From positions 26,129 through 90,128 of the forward strand of contig ONLL01000021.1 in the NCBI GenBank assembly GCA_900318685.1: a stretch of DNA of 64,000 nucleotides, in the 5' to 3' direction. How positions within the stretch are numbered: position 1 is the stretch's first letter; every line of letters begins with the position of its first letter. Positions 47,998 through 59,400 of the stretch are shown here, piece by piece. The notes below the pieces were generated by a model, which was not told the DNA's origin, made no database searches, and saw only the letters and a list, made by a program, of their open reading frames with translations. The translations under genes were made by a program, and so were the position numbers. Origin of the DNA: an uncultured Prevotellaceae bacterium. Lineage in GTDB: Bacteria; Bacteroidota; Bacteroidia; Bacteroidales; Bacteroidaceae.

Positions 47998-48675
47998 CGA
48001 ATCAGCAGGAGTAATCAGTCGCATATACTCCTTGTAACTGATATAGCGGCCGCCCATCGAACGCAGATGGGCGGTTTCTATTTGGCAGTCAATGATGGTG
48101 CCACCCAGCTCTTCAAGCGTCTTCGCCAGATAGATGAGCGCCAGCTTAGAGCCGCTGGGCACGAGCGAGAACATGCTCTCGCCAAAGAAGGCATTGCCGA
48201 TGTTCACGCCATAGAGGCCACCCACCAGCTTCCCTCTCTCATCCCATCCTTCAGGAGTCTTGATGTTCTCCCACACTTCGACACTGGCAGCAAAGCCCTG
48301 CCTGTGCAACTCAGTATAGGCCTGAATCATGTCTTCACCCAGCCAGGCGCCATCCTCATCGATGCGCAGACGGCTGCAGTTCCTGATCACATCCTCGAAG
48401 GCCATGTTGACACTGAACTGATAGAGGTCCTTGCGCAGCAGCGTACGCATGGAGTGGCTGATGTGTATCTCCTTGGGGAAGATGACGAAGCGCCGTTTAG
48501 GACAATACCAGACAGGCTCGTCGTTGTCGCGAAACGAGAACCAGGGAAAGATGCCGTTCTGATAAGCCAGCAGCAGGCGGTCGATGCTGAGGTCGCCACC
48601 CACGGCCAGGCACCCGTCTTCATCGGCCAGCGAAGGATCAGGGAACCAAAGTTCGTCGTCCAGCTTGAATACCAT
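47992..48675 (-). CDS. aat: Leucyl/phenylalanyl-tRNA-protein transferase
   Basis: Aat adds Leu or Phe to N-terminal Lys/Arg of proteins, creating primary N-degrons. The 227-residue sequence shows LWFPDPSLADEDGCLAVGGD, QNGIFPWFSFRDNDEPVWYC (the usual GIFPW), SHSMRTLLRK, and GGLYGVNIGNAFFGESMFS. It is the third gene of the clpS-clpA-aat run, with only two bases between the clpA stop and its start. Confidence 0.95.
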   Translation of the reverse strand: MVFKLDDELWFPDPSLADEDGCLAVGGDLSIDRLLLAYQNGIFPWFSFRDNDEPVWYCPKRRFVIFPKEIHISHSMRTLLRKDLYQFSVNMAFEDVIRNCSRLRIDEDGAWLGEDMIQAYTELHRQGFAASVEVWENIKTPEGWDERGKLVGGLYGVNIGNAFFGESMFSLVPSGSKLALIYLAKTLEELGGTIIDCQIETAHLRSMGGRYISYKEYMRLITPADSK

Positions 48676-48677
48676 AA

Positions 48678-50972
48678 CTAGATAGATTGACTGTTTTCGC
48701 TGACAATGCCGGTCGTGCTGCCTTCGCCAGAGATACTGTTAACCACCATCTCGCCACCTTGCTTCAGGCTGCCGAAGAGAATCTCGCGCATGAGCATGGG
48801 CTTCAGCCGCTGGGCGATGACGCGATCCATCTCGCGGGCGCCATATTCATGCGTGAACCCTTCCTTCAGGAGCTCGTCGAAGGCAGCATCGCTCAGCGTC
48901 AGCTTGACATTGCGAGCCGTCAGCTTCTCCTGCAGCTCGCCCAGCTTCTTGCGGAGGATGAGTGTAGCCATCGTGTGGTCCATATCATGGAAGACGACCG
49001 TGGCTGAAAGACGATTGATGAACTCGGGCTTGAATGTCTTCTTCACCTGCCTGAGCATGGCCTCGCCGCGCTCCACCCGCTGTCCGAAGCCGATGCTGGC
49101 CTGCGAGGCATACTGGGCGCCGGCATTCGAGGTCATGATGATGATGACATTGCGGAAGTCGGCCTTACGGCCCTTGTTGTCTGTCAGGCGGGCATAGTCC
49201 ATCACCTGCAGCAGAATATTGTAGATGTCCTGATGGGCCTTCTCTATCTCGTCGAGCAGCAACACGCAGTTGGGAGTCTTGCGGATGGCATCCGTCAGCA
49301 GGCCGCCGTCCTCATAGCCTATGTATCCTGCAGGCGAGCCGATGAGCTTGGCCACCGTGTGTTTCTCAGTATATTCGCTCATGTCGAAGCGCAGCAGCTC
49401 GATGCCCAGCTCGCTGGCCAATACTCGTGCCACCTCGGTCTTTCCCACGCCTGTGGGCCCCACGAAGAGCAGCGACGCAAGCGGCTTGTTGTCCTCCATC
49501 AGTCCGGCTTTGGCCATCTGCACGGCTTCCACCACCTGACGGATGGCCTCGTCCTGACCATAGATCTTCGCACGCATGCGCTCGTCGAGCGATGCCAGCT
49601 CGGCATGATCGTCGTCAGCCTTCATGGCCAGGGCATCCACCTTGCAGGTCTTGGCCAGGATCTCAGTGATGAGCTCGCGCGTCACCACCTTCACGCTCCC
49701 CTCCCCTGTCGCAGCGTCAGCCTTTGTCTCGAGTGCCGCTCCTGCTTCGTCGATCAGGTCGATGGCCTTGTCGGGCAGGAATCGGTCGCCCACATACTTC
49801 GCGCTTGCCGTGACAGCCGTCTCGAGGGCACTGTCCTCATAGACCACGCCATGAAACTGCTCATACTTAGGACGCAGCTGGCGGAGGATGTTGATAGTCT
49901 CCTCCTCGCTCGGCTCCAGGATGTCGATTTGCTGAAAGCGTCGCACCAGCCCCTTCGAGCGCGAGAAGTACTTGTTGTACTCCTCATAGGTGGTCGAGCC
50001 GATGAAACGCAGCTGGCCGCTCTCCAGGTATGGCTTCAGCATGTTCGAGGCATCCATCGAGCTCTCGCCCACGGCTCCTGCTCCCACCAGATTATGGATC
50101 TCGTCGATATAGACGATGTTGTTGGTGCCCTCGCGTGTCACGCCGTCCATCACCTGCTTGATGCGCTTCTCGAAGTCGCCCCTGAACTGCGTGCCGGCCA
50201 GCATCGTGCCCAGGTCCAACTGATACACCTTGCTGCCCTTCAGGCGCTCAGGCACGTTGCCTGCCACGATGAGGGCCGTCAGTCCATAGACCAGCGCCGT
50301 CTTGCCCACTCCGGGCTCTCCTATGTGCAGGGGATTGTTCTTGTCGCAGCGGCACAGCACCTGGATGGTGCGCTCCAGCTCGGCCTCACGTCCGATGAGC
50401 GGATTCTTCTGTGCCACCACATCATTGAGGCAGGTCACCAGCGTGCGCCAGTGCTCTTTCTTCGTATCGACGCCATAATCGCTGTCGTCAGTCAGGAAAT
50501 CATCATCGTCATCCGGCATGCTCTCATCATCAGTGTTCTCATACCAGCTGATCAAGTCGCCGAGGAAGTCTTCAGGAGTAGAGATCTCGTCAACGGCCTT
50601 GTTCAGCAGGTAGCTCGCTTGCGATTCCTTGAGGTTCATGAGGGCACTCGTCAGATGCACGATGTCCAGCGCCTTGGCACTGCTGTGCTGCACCTGACTG
50701 ATGGCCTCCGACATGAGCTCTTTCATCTGCTCCGAGAGGTCGGGCACATAGTCAAGTTCGGCAGGCACGCTCTCCATTTCCTGGAGGAAAGGCAGCAGCG
50801 CGTCGCCTATGTCATCAGCCAGGGGATAGAGCAGCTCGTTGAACGATTCTTCCTGCGTAAGGAAATAGAGCAGATGCTCAGGAGTGACGAACTCATGGCG
50901 ATGATCAGTACAATATTTTGTTGCCTGGTTGATTACCTTGGCAGCACGATCGGTAAAGTCGGGATGTGGCAT
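48678..50972 (-). CDS. clpA: ATP-dependent Clp protease ATP-binding subunit ClpA
   Basis: ClpA unfolds substrates and feeds them to ClpP. The 764 residues carry the N-domain repeats (residues 1-145, binding site for ClpS), AAA module 1 with Walker [11 protein letters not shown] and [12 protein letters not shown], and AAA module 2 with [15 protein letters not shown] and [14 protein letters not shown] ClpP-docking loop is likely in [12 protein letters not shown]. An acidic linker ([18 protein letters not shown]) lies between the N-domain and module 1. clpP itself is not in this window. The gene follows clpS by 19 bases. Confidence 0.95.
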   Translation of the reverse strand: MPHPDFTDRAAKVINQATKYCTDHRHEFVTPEHLLYFLTQEESFNELLYPLADDIGDALLPFLQEMESVPAELDYVPDLSEQMKELMSEAISQVQHSSAKALDIVHLTSALMNLKESQASYLLNKAVDEISTPEDFLGDLISWYENTDDESMPDDDDDFLTDDSDYGVDTKKEHWRTLVTCLNDVVAQKNPLIGREAELERTIQVLCRCDKNNPLHIGEPGVGKTALVYGLTALIVAGNVPERLKGSKVYQLDLGTMLAGTQFRGDFEKRIKQVMDGVTREGTNNIVYIDEIHNLVGAGAVGESSMDASNMLKPYLESGQLRFIGSTTYEEYNKYFSRSKGLVRRFQQIDILEPSEEETINILRQLRPKYEQFHGVVYEDSALETAVTASAKYVGDRFLPDKAIDLIDEAGAALETKADAATGEGSVKVVTRELITEILAKTCKVDALAMKADDDHAELASLDERMRAKIYGQDEAIRQVVEAVQMAKAGLMEDNKPLASLLFVGPTGVGKTEVARVLASELGIELLRFDMSEYTEKHTVAKLIGSPAGYIGYEDGGLLTDAIRKTPNCVLLLDEIEKAHQDIYNILLQVMDYARLTDNKGRKADFRNVIIIMTSNAGAQYASQASIGFGQRVERGEAMLRQVKKTFKPEFINRLSATVVFHDMDHTMATLILRKKLGELQEKLTARNVKLTLSDAAFDELLKEGFTHEYGAREMDRVIAQRLKPMLMREILFGSLKQGGEMVVNSISGEGSTTGIVSENSQSI

Positions 50973-50991
50973 GATTCAGCTCGTAGATTTT

Positions 50992-51294
50992 TTATTCAGG
51001 TTCATAAGTCAGACGCAACGGATGACCCTCTTCACGGGCCATCGACGTAGCCTTGTGCACCTTCGACACAGCCGTGTCGTAGGTATAGATGCCCACGACG
51101 GCCTTGTCCGAGTGGTGCACCTGCAGCATCAGCCGCTCGGCCTCCGGCTGGCTCTTGAAGAAAACCTGCACCAGTATCTTAACGACAAACTCCATCGGCG
51201 TGAAGTCGTCGTTGTAGATGGTGACTTTATAGCGTCGCGGCTCCTGCAGCCTGTGGTGCGACCGCTCGCGTATTTGTGACTGTTCTTGTGGCAT
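50992..51294 (-). CDS. clpS: ATP-dependent Clp protease adaptor ClpS
   Basis: ClpS binds N-degron residues and hands the substrate to ClpA. The 100-residue protein shows RRYKVTIYNDDFTPMEFVV (the Asn-Asp pair that contacts the N-terminal residue) and LQVHHSDKAVVGIYTYDTA (the conserved His). An N-terminal charged extension precedes this. I chose the ATG at 51294 (MPQEQSQ), since the longer frame crosses the promoter at 51303-51310. It is the first gene of the clpS-clpA-aat run. Confidence 0.95.
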   Translation of the reverse strand: MPQEQSQIRERSHHRLQEPRRYKVTIYNDDFTPMEFVVKILVQVFFKSQPEAERLMLQVHHSDKAVVGIYTYDTAVSKVHKATSMAREEGHPLRLTYEPE

Positions 51295-51302
51295 AGCGCA
51301 TG

Positions 51303-51310
51303 CAAAGGTA
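51303..51310 (-). promoter_or_regulatory. -7 box of clpS-clpA-aat
   Basis: TACCTTTG on the minus strand, eight bases before the clpS ATG, so the leader is very short. Confidence 0.65.
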
Positions 51311-51311
51311 A

Positions 51312-51355
51312 TAAAAAGGACTAAAAGGTTAAAAGGGAAAAAGGTTAAAAAGTTA
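51312..51355. repeat. Degenerate octamer array (TAAAAGGT)
   Basis: About five units with an 8-base period (TAAAAGGT, TAAAAGGG, AAAAAGGT, TAAAAAGT and a longer first unit) lie upstream of the clpS -7 box. Confidence 0.7.
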
Positions 51356-51373
51356 TAAGCGGAAATAAATTCT

Positions 51374-51401
51374 CTCAACTCTCAACTTTCAACTCTCAAC
51401 T
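51374..51401. repeat. Four-unit heptamer array (CTCAACT)
   Basis: CTCAACT, CTCAACT, TTCAACT and CTCAACT follow without gaps and end six bases before the -7 box at 51408. Confidence 0.9.
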
Positions 51402-51407
51402 TTTTCG

Positions 51408-51415
51408 TATCTTTG
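51408..51415 (+). promoter_or_regulatory. -7 box of the C1B peptidase gene
   Basis: TATCTTTG, 24 bases before the ATG. Confidence 0.65.
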
Positions 51416-51439
51416 CACCAAATAAAAATAGATTCAACT

Positions 51440-52840
51440 ATGAGAAAAAGCATTCTAATACTCAGCACGTGCCTGGCCATGACCGCAACGGCACAGAAAA
51501 GCGGGGGCATCAGTCAGAAAATGCTCCAGGAGATTCAGAAGGAACAGCAGCTCACGGCCACCGACCGTGCACTGGTCAACGCCATCGCCGCCAATGCCAT
51601 CGACAACCTGGCGAAAAACCACGCCAACGACGCTGCCATCGACACCCACTTCAGTATCGAGACACGCAAGCAGACCATCACCGACCAGCAGTCAAGCGGA
51701 CGCTGCTGGATGTTCAGCGGCATGAACGTGCTGCGAGGCGACTTCAACCTGCGCACCGACTCGCTCGTGGTCAACTTCTCACAAGCCTACCTCTTCTTCT
51801 GGGATCAGCTCGAGAAGGCCAACCTCATGCTGCAGGGAGTGGTCGACACGGGGGCGAAGCCCATCGATGACGTCCGCGTGCAGTTCTTCTTCCACTCGCC
51901 CATCGGCGATGGAGGCACCTTCTGCGGCGTGGCCGACCTGGCCGACAAGTACGGACTGGTGCCTGCGGAGGTCATGCCTGAGTCGTTCTCTACCGACAAC
52001 ACAGCCAAGGCACGCCAGCTCATCTCATCCAAGCTGCGCGAATACGGGCTGCAGCTGCGCGAGATGGTGGAGAAAGGCAAGAAGCCCGCTGCCATCGAGA
52101 AGGCCAAGACACGCATGCTCTGCCAGATCTACCACATGCTGCAGTACACCATCGGCAACCCGCCCGAGAAGTTCTCCTATGCCTTCAAGAATGCCAAGGG
52201 TCAGACTGTAGGCGAGCCCAAGGAATACACCCCCATGTCCTTCTATCAGGAGGTGATGGGCGGCAAGAGCATCAACGGCACCTTCGTCATGGTGATGAAC
52301 GATCCACGCCGCGACTACTACAAGACCTACGAGGTGGAGTACGACCGCCACACCTACGACGGCCACAACTGGAAATACGTCAACCTGCCCATGGACGACA
52401 TCGAGCAGATGGCCATCAACACGCTGCGCGCCGGCCACAAGCTCTACAGCTCCTACGACGTGGGCAAGATGCTCGACCGCAAGCGCGGCTATGCCGACAC
52501 TGAGAACTTCGACTATGGGTCGCTCTTCGGCACTACGTTCCCCATGAACAAGGCTGAGCGCATCTCCACCTTCGACAGTGGCTCGACACACGCCATGACC
52601 CTCACAGCCGTCGACCTCGACAAAAAGGGCAAGGCCACAAAGTGGAAGGTCGAGAACTCATGGGGTGCCGACTGGGGACAGCAGAAGGGTTGCCTCATCA
52701 TGACCGACCGATGGTTCCGCGAGTATATGTTCCGTCTGGTTGTGCCCAATGAGTTCGTGCCCGAGAAGGTAATGCAGGCCTACCAGACCCCTCCCGTCAT
52801 GGTCATGCCCGAGGATCCTCTCTTCCTCCCCGACGAGTAA
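51440..52840 (+). CDS. Exported C1B-family aminopeptidase (bleomycin hydrolase/PepC-like)
   Basis: This 466-residue papain-type peptidase has the catalytic Cys in QQSSGRCWMFSGMNVLRGDF, the His in DSGSTHAMTLTAVDLD and the Asn in WKVENSWGADWG. These are the standard C1B motifs. Unlike cytosolic PepC/BLMH it has a clear signal peptide (MRKSILILSTCLAMTATAQ), so it should act in the periplasm or outside. The C-terminus ends in a Pro/Asp stretch rather than the self-trimming tail of cytosolic enzymes. Peptide scavenging is likely. I chose the ATG at 51440 because it starts the signal peptide. Confidence 0.92.
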   Translation: MRKSILILSTCLAMTATAQKSGGISQKMLQEIQKEQQLTATDRALVNAIAANAIDNLAKNHANDAAIDTHFSIETRKQTITDQQSSGRCWMFSGMNVLRGDFNLRTDSLVVNFSQAYLFFWDQLEKANLMLQGVVDTGAKPIDDVRVQFFFHSPIGDGGTFCGVADLADKYGLVPAEVMPESFSTDNTAKARQLISSKLREYGLQLREMVEKGKKPAAIEKAKTRMLCQIYHMLQYTIGNPPEKFSYAFKNAKGQTVGEPKEYTPMSFYQEVMGGKSINGTFVMVMNDPRRDYYKTYEVEYDRHTYDGHNWKYVNLPMDDIEQMAINTLRAGHKLYSSYDVGKMLDRKRGYADTENFDYGSLFGTTFPMNKAERISTFDSGSTHAMTLTAVDLDKKGKATKWKVENSWGADWGQQKGCLIMTDRWFREYMFRLVVPNEFVPEKVMQAYQTPPVMVMPEDPLFLPDE

Positions 52841-52856
52841 TCACTACGCGTAGCCA

Positions 52857-53390
52857 ATGAAAAAGAGACTGACCATAAGCATGCTCCTTCTCTGCGCCTG
52901 CACCCTCCAGGCGCAGGAAGGACTGTATCCGCTCGGCAGCTGGTACATGCATCCCGGGCTCAACGGCACCCTCTCCGCCTCAGTCATCGTCAGCCCAGGA
53001 TCAGGGTCGGGCTTCTCCAACAGTCTCTCCATTGCCTATGCCGACTCCATCATGTCGCGCCTCACCTATGCCGTCGGCGGCTATGTCCGTCACATGAGCT
53101 GGCAGGGGCGCTCCTTCAGCGATGCCGGCCTCACTGCCATGCTCAACTACCGTTTCGACGAGCACTGGGAGGCCACGCTCTTTGCGCAGAAGAGCATCGT
53201 CGAGCCACGTACGCCCATGATGCCCTTCTGGATGCGCGAGGAGGTAGCCGACAAGATCGGTGCCGAGGTGCGCTATCATTTCAGTCCCTCCTTCTCTCTC
53301 GGCGTGAGCATGTGGAAGATTGCCTATCCCCAACAGCCCTTCCCCCTGATGAGCGGCCATCATCCTCCCGCAGCCTATGGCGGCAGATAA
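52857..53390 (+). CDS. Small exported protein, possibly outer-membrane beta-barrel-like
   Basis: This 177-residue protein has a signal peptide (MKKRLTISMLLLCACTLQAQ). Alternating hydrophobic strands follow (NGTLSASVIVSPGSGSGF, LTYAVGGYVRHMSW, AGLTAMLNYRFDEHWEATLF), with aromatic ends, as in small outer-membrane barrels. The family is not recognised. It lies 16 bases after the C1B peptidase gene and may share its transcript. Its 3' end faces the BspA-like gene across 58 bases. Confidence 0.72.
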   Translation: MKKRLTISMLLLCACTLQAQEGLYPLGSWYMHPGLNGTLSASVIVSPGSGSGFSNSLSIAYADSIMSRLTYAVGGYVRHMSWQGRSFSDAGLTAMLNYRFDEHWEATLFAQKSIVEPRTPMMPFWMREEVADKIGAEVRYHFSPSFSLGVSMWKIAYPQQPFPLMSGHHPPAAYGGR

Positions 53391-53448
53391 TTCCGCAACA
53401 TCTATATCTCACGACAAATCAAACTCTTTCCATAATTTCCATTAAGTA

Positions 53449-56400
53449 TTACTGCTTGTTCAGGATGAGGTTTACCACACCCTGAACATCTGAAGTTGTG
53501 ATATTAGGTTCGCCCATGTCATCGAGGTCACCATCGACATTGGCATTCTGCTTGTTGAAGTCAGACGGTGTGTTGCCAGTGAGGTAGCCGATAATGGCCG
53601 TGACATCGGCAATGGTGACAGTACCGTCGCCATTCGCATCGCCAGCAAGATTGTCCAAAGCCTCCAGCCACACTATGTCTACACCCTGCACAGCCGTCGT
53701 CGCTATCTGCAGTACAGCTGTGTTAGCAGGCATATCGATACCGCTATCCCCCACCCTGCAGAACTTATTGCCATCGAGAGAGAAATTGGTGTTGTCACCA
53801 AAGGTTGCTTCTACATGGGCAGCCTCTACGACGGGGACGAGCAAGTTCTGCATGCCGATGATGGTGGGTAACGCCGTCTTCGCCGTAGCGATGAGCTTCA
53901 CTGTCTGCCCCGGCACGCCACGTAGCAGCATTCCGACGTATTCCGGAATAATGGTGTACTCAGTGCCATTTAGGGTTACAGAGCGCAGCCCCTCCAGCTT
54001 TGCAACACTCCCGTCGCCCTCATAGCCGGTAACAACAGATGCGGTGACTCCTTCAGGTACAACGACCTTGTAGGAAGCACTGAAGGTGGCGACACCCGAT
54101 GCCGGGATGGTGAGCGTGACGCCCTTATAGGTGAAATAGCCCGTTTCGGCATTGGCCATCGCAGAGCTTGTGTTCGACGAATCATAAGTGACGCCACTGC
54201 CTCCCACGAGACTGGTACAGTCACTGAACATCGTATAGCCAATGCCGTTAACATAGTCGGAGTAGTGCTCCACCCACTCGTCGCCGACATAGATGGTCTT
54301 CAGCAGGTTGCAGCCGTAGAACAGATAGTTCACGTTCGTCAGCGTGAAGGGACTTTTGGTATAGTAACCAGCGAAGTTGCTCATGTCGAGTTCCGTCAGG
54401 CTGCTGCAGAACATGAACATGGCTGTCATGTTGCGGCAGTTCAGATTGTCGAAGAGCGACAGGTCGATAGCCTCCAGACGATAACATCTGTAGAACATAT
54501 AGCTCATGTCTTCTACGGCGCGGGTGTCCCAATTGGCGCCGAAGTTAATGGTCTGCAGGTTCCGGCAGTCATAGAACAGGTTGGTCATCGACTCGACACC
54601 TGCAGTCTGGAAGTTCTGCAAATCTACGGTCTTCAGGTTGCGACAGCCATAGAACATGCCATCCATAGCAGTCAGCCGGTCGGTGCAACCGTCCGTGTCG
54701 TCGGGGTCGAAGATGAGGTTTATGGTTTGGAGACTGGTGCAGTTCTTGAACATCTCGCGCGTGCTCACGACCTGGCCAACGTCGAACGTACTGAGGTCGA
54801 GCGCCGTGAGCGACGAACAGCCTTCGAACATATTTTGCATGGAGGTCACGGCACTCGTGTTGAGGTGCTGCCAACCGGTGATGGTCGTCAGCTTGCTGCC
54901 GCCCTTCAACCAGTTCGCGGTGCTCGTCGGGCATTGCGTGGCAAAGCTCTCCTCGATGACCACCTTCTCAGCCTGTGCGGCATTGCCTTGCAGCAGGCCA
55001 TAGTAGTTGTAGCCCAGCACTTTGTCCTTCTGCAGCACGCAGGTGACGGTGAGCGGCGTGTCGCTGCCGGCGGGTGTGAAGGTGCTGCCTTCTTCTAATT
55101 TGGTGTCGCGCACGGTGAGGTAGAGCGTCTTGGTGCCGTCGCAATAGATAGCGTAAGGAATGCTCTTCATGCGCATCAGTCCTCCTGCATTGGCATGAGC
55201 ACGAGTAGCATCTGTTGCATCGACACTGCCCAGGCTGCTGCCATCCTGTCCCACGAGGCTGGTGCAGCCACTGAACATGTCAGCGCTTTCGGTGACGGCC
55301 TGCGTCGTCCAGCCTTCCTCGATGAAGATGCTTTCCAAGCTGCTGCAGCCCTGGAACATGCACTCCATGTCTTCGACTTTATCCGTGCTGAAGGTCGAGA
55401 GGTCCAGCTCCTTGAGGCTGCTGCAACCGGCGAAGAGGCCGTAGAGGCCGGTATCGCGGCTCGTGTAGAACTCGCTCAGGTCGAGACTCTCCAGCGACGA
55501 GCAGCCGCTGAACATCAGGTTCTTGGTCTGGCTGTCGATGGTCATCGAACGCAGCGCCTTCAGATCGACGCTCTTCAGCGACGCGCAGTCCTTGAACAGG
55601 CCGTTGATGAAGACCTGTGGGTTCGAGCTTCGGCTGGCTACATAGCCGAGGTTCGTCATGTCGATGCTCACGCTCTCCAAGGCGGTGCAGCCTTCGAACA
55701 TAAAGTCCATATCGTTGACATTATAGCCGCTCTTGCCGCTGAAATCAACGCTCTTGAGCGACGAGCAGCCGCTGAACATCTCCTCCATCGTTTGCACGAA
55801 GCCGGTGTAGAGCGGCGTGACGTCGATGGCCTCCAGCGACGAGCAGCCGTAGAACATCTCCTTCAACGACGAGGGACGACCGCCGCTGAGGGGCGTGAGG
55901 TCCACCGTCTTCAGCGAGGTGCAGTTCTTGAACAGCTGGTCGTAGTCGCGCAGTTCATCGCTCGTCCGCATTCCCGAGATGTCGAGCGTCTCGAGAGCAG
56001 CACAGCCGCGGAACATGCCCGACATTGACGTCACTTCGCCCGTGGTGCCGGTCAGGGCTATGGTCTTCAGCTTCTTGCACTGGTCGAACATATAGCTCAT
56101 CGTGGTCACTTCCGAGAGATTCAAGCTGCTCAGGTCGATGCTCTCCAGGTTCTCCATGTCTTTGAACAGACTGGAGGTGCTGGTGATGGCGTCTGTGCCG
56201 AAGCCGCTGAAGTTGATGGTCTTAACGCTGGTGCAGCCGCAGAACAGATTGTAAATGTTATTCACCTTGGTTTGTCCCAAACCGCTCAGGTCGATGGTCT
56301 CCAAGGACTCACAGTTCTCGAACATACAGCTCATGTCGGTGAGCTCCGGACTGCGGAACGCGCTGAGGTCGATGCTCTTGAGGGCATTGCAGTTGTGGAA

Positions 56401-59400
56401 CATCCATCTCATGGTGGTCACCTGCTCGGTGTTGAGGCCGCTGAGGTTGACCGTCTCCAAAGCTTCGCAGCCCTCGAACATGGCGTTCATGCTGGTGACG
56501 TTGGCGGTGTTCAGCGTGCTGAGGTCGAGCGAGCGTAAGGCCTTGCAGCCAAGGAACATGTAGTTGAGGTTGGTCATCCGTCCGATGCCGAAGCCATCCA
56601 TGTTGATCGTCTCCAAAGCGTCGCAGCGCGAGAACATGTTGCTGAAGGAGGTCAGCTTCTCGTTGCTGAAGCCGCTCAGGTCGAGGCTCTTCAGCGCGTG
56701 GCAATCCTTGAACATATTTTCCATGGTGGTGAGTTCCGGCGTATGGAACGTGCTGAGGTCGAGCGTCTCCAAGGCTGAGCAGTCCTGGAACATGCCCGAC
56801 ATGGTTGTCACCTTCTCCGTGTTGAATCCTCTGAGGTCGAGCGATGTCAGCAGGTTGCTTAACAGGAACATGTTTCTCATATCGGTCACCTCCGAGGTGT
56901 TGAGGTACTGCAGGCCGGTGATGTCCTGAAGAGCGTAGCAGTAGCTGAACCAGCCGTAGGTGCTGGTGGGATGAACGTCGATGAACGACGGCTCTATCAC
57001 GACGTGCTCCACTTTCTGACTGATGGCGGAATTGGACAGCCACGTCGGCTTACGGGCTCCGCTGCTGGTGATGTCCTCCCCGTAGTAGAGCTCGGTGATC
57101 TCAATGGACGTGTCGGAGCCGGCAGGAGTGAAGCGGCGCCCACGCATCAGGCGCCTGGTGGACAGCAGGAAGTAGAAGGTCTTGCTGTCGCTGTTCCAGA
57201 CGATGTAGGGCGTGGGGTCGAAGGCGGGCGACACACCTTCCTTCAGGTAGCCGCCCTCGTAGGGGTGCGCATTGGTCTTATCGACCACGTCTGCGTCGAA
57301 GTTGGGCAGACTGGTGCAGCCGGCAAACATATCGGTTGAATTGCTGGCATTCACGCTGGCCACTGTCCAGCCGTCGCCCACGAAGATGCTCTGGAGCTGG
57401 GAACAGCCCTTGAACATTGAAAAGGTGTACCAAGCCTCGGTCATGACAAACGAGCTGAGGTCCAACGTCTGCAGCTGGGAACAGCCCTCGAACATGCCAG
57501 AGAAGTAATCCACCTTCTCAGTGTTGAACGAACTAAGGTCGATTGAAGCGAGCGACGAACAGCCCGAGAACAGGTACGACATGGAAGTCACGTTCCTCGT
57601 ATCGAAGGTGCTGAGATCAAGCGACGTCAGTGCCTGACAATTCTGGAACATATAATCCATCCTCGTCACGGCAGACATGTTGAGGTTGGCAAGTCCCTCG
57701 ATGGCGGCAAGTTGCGTGCAGCCCTTGAACCAGTTTTGGGTGGTGGCGGGCTTCAGTTCGTGGTAGCCCTCTTCAACAACAACTCTAGTCACGGCATTTT
57801 TAACGGTGCTGTTCCAGCTTCCGTTGATGGCGCTGTTTCCCGACCATAGGTAGGTGATGACCAGCCCATACGGGTCATTGCCAGGCCGGAACACGCCACC
57901 CTGCAGCAGCGTCCGCTTGCTCGTGGTGAGATAGAGCGTCGTGTTGCTTGCACAATAGACGGCATAGCCTGTGGCGGTCTCGTTCTCTGCGCTCTGGGTG
58001 CCTTTGCGCAGGTAGCCGCCAGCACCGTAGTGGGCCTTGGCTGCTGTCACGGCATTGGCATCATAGGTGGTGCCGTCCTCGCCGACCAGGGCTGTGCAGT
58101 CCTTGAAGACGTTGGCATCGGTGCGCTTGGCCAGCGTCCACTTGTCACTGACATATATGCTCTGCAGCTGCGAGCTGCCGTTGAACATGTTCGACAGGCT
58201 GGGGTTGCGCGAGCTGAAGTCGAAACTCGACAGATCGAGCGTCGTCAAACCGCTGCAGCCGGCGAACATATAGTCCATCGAGCCGATGGCAGGAGTGGTG
58301 AAGTGGCTCACGTCGAGGGCCGCCAGGCTGCGGCAGCCGTTGAACATATAGCTGAACGAGTTCACCTTCGCCGTGTTGAAACTGCCGATATTGAGGTTGC
58401 TCAGGCTGCTGCAATTCTGGAACATATAGGACATGCTAGTCACTTTCTCGGTAACGAAACTGCCGAGGTTGAGGCTCTGAAGTCCAGCACATCCGCTGAA
58501 CATGTAGCTCATATTGGTCACGTTGGCGGTATTGAGATTGGCGAAGCCCGACAAATCCGTGAGATTCGCGCAGTCACGGAACCAGGCATAGAGGCTCGCG
58601 GGCGCGACGTCGGCAAACGAAGGTTCGAAGACGACGTGCTGCAAAGTGGCTTTGACCGTGTTGTACCACTGCGGATTTCCGTTTCCAGATGCCGTCACCT
58701 GCGTGCCGCTCCACACGGTGGTCATCTTCACGGGTGCCGCGCTGCCAGCGGGCGTGAAACTGCGACCGCTGACAAGCTGCTTTGTGGATTGCAGGAAATA
58801 GAGCGTAGTGTTGTCGGCACACCAGATGGCGTATGCCAGCGGCTCGTCGAGGTCAGGAATGGCGGCACCGGTCTTCAGATAGCCGCCCGCCTCGTCGGTG
58901 GCGTGAGTGCGGTCGAGACTCTGCGGGCTATAGGAAGCCAGCGTCGTACCGTCCTCGCCCACCAGGCTGCTGCAGCCGTAAAACATATTTCCAGAGCTGG
59001 TGGCACTACCAGTCGTCCACGACAGGCTGACATATATGCTCTCGAGGTCGCCGCAGTTGTAGAACATCTGACTCATATTCGTCACCTTGGCCGTGTTCCA
59101 GTTGCTCAGGTTGAGGGTTTGAAGAGCCGTACACCCCTGGAACATATTGCTCATGTTGGTCACCTTCTCGGTATTAAAGCCCGAGAGGTCGAGGCTGGTC
59201 AGCGCCTTGCTGTTCTGGAACATATAGCTCATGTTCGTAACGGCAGGGGTGGCAAAGTCTGTGAGATTCAGCGTCGCCAACTTCTCGCAGCCGCTGAAAA
59301 GATAGCTCATATCGATGACCTTTTCATTCGTCCATCCGCTGAGATTGATGCTCTCCAAGTTGCTGCAACCGCGAAACATGCTTCCCATATAGGCCAAGTT

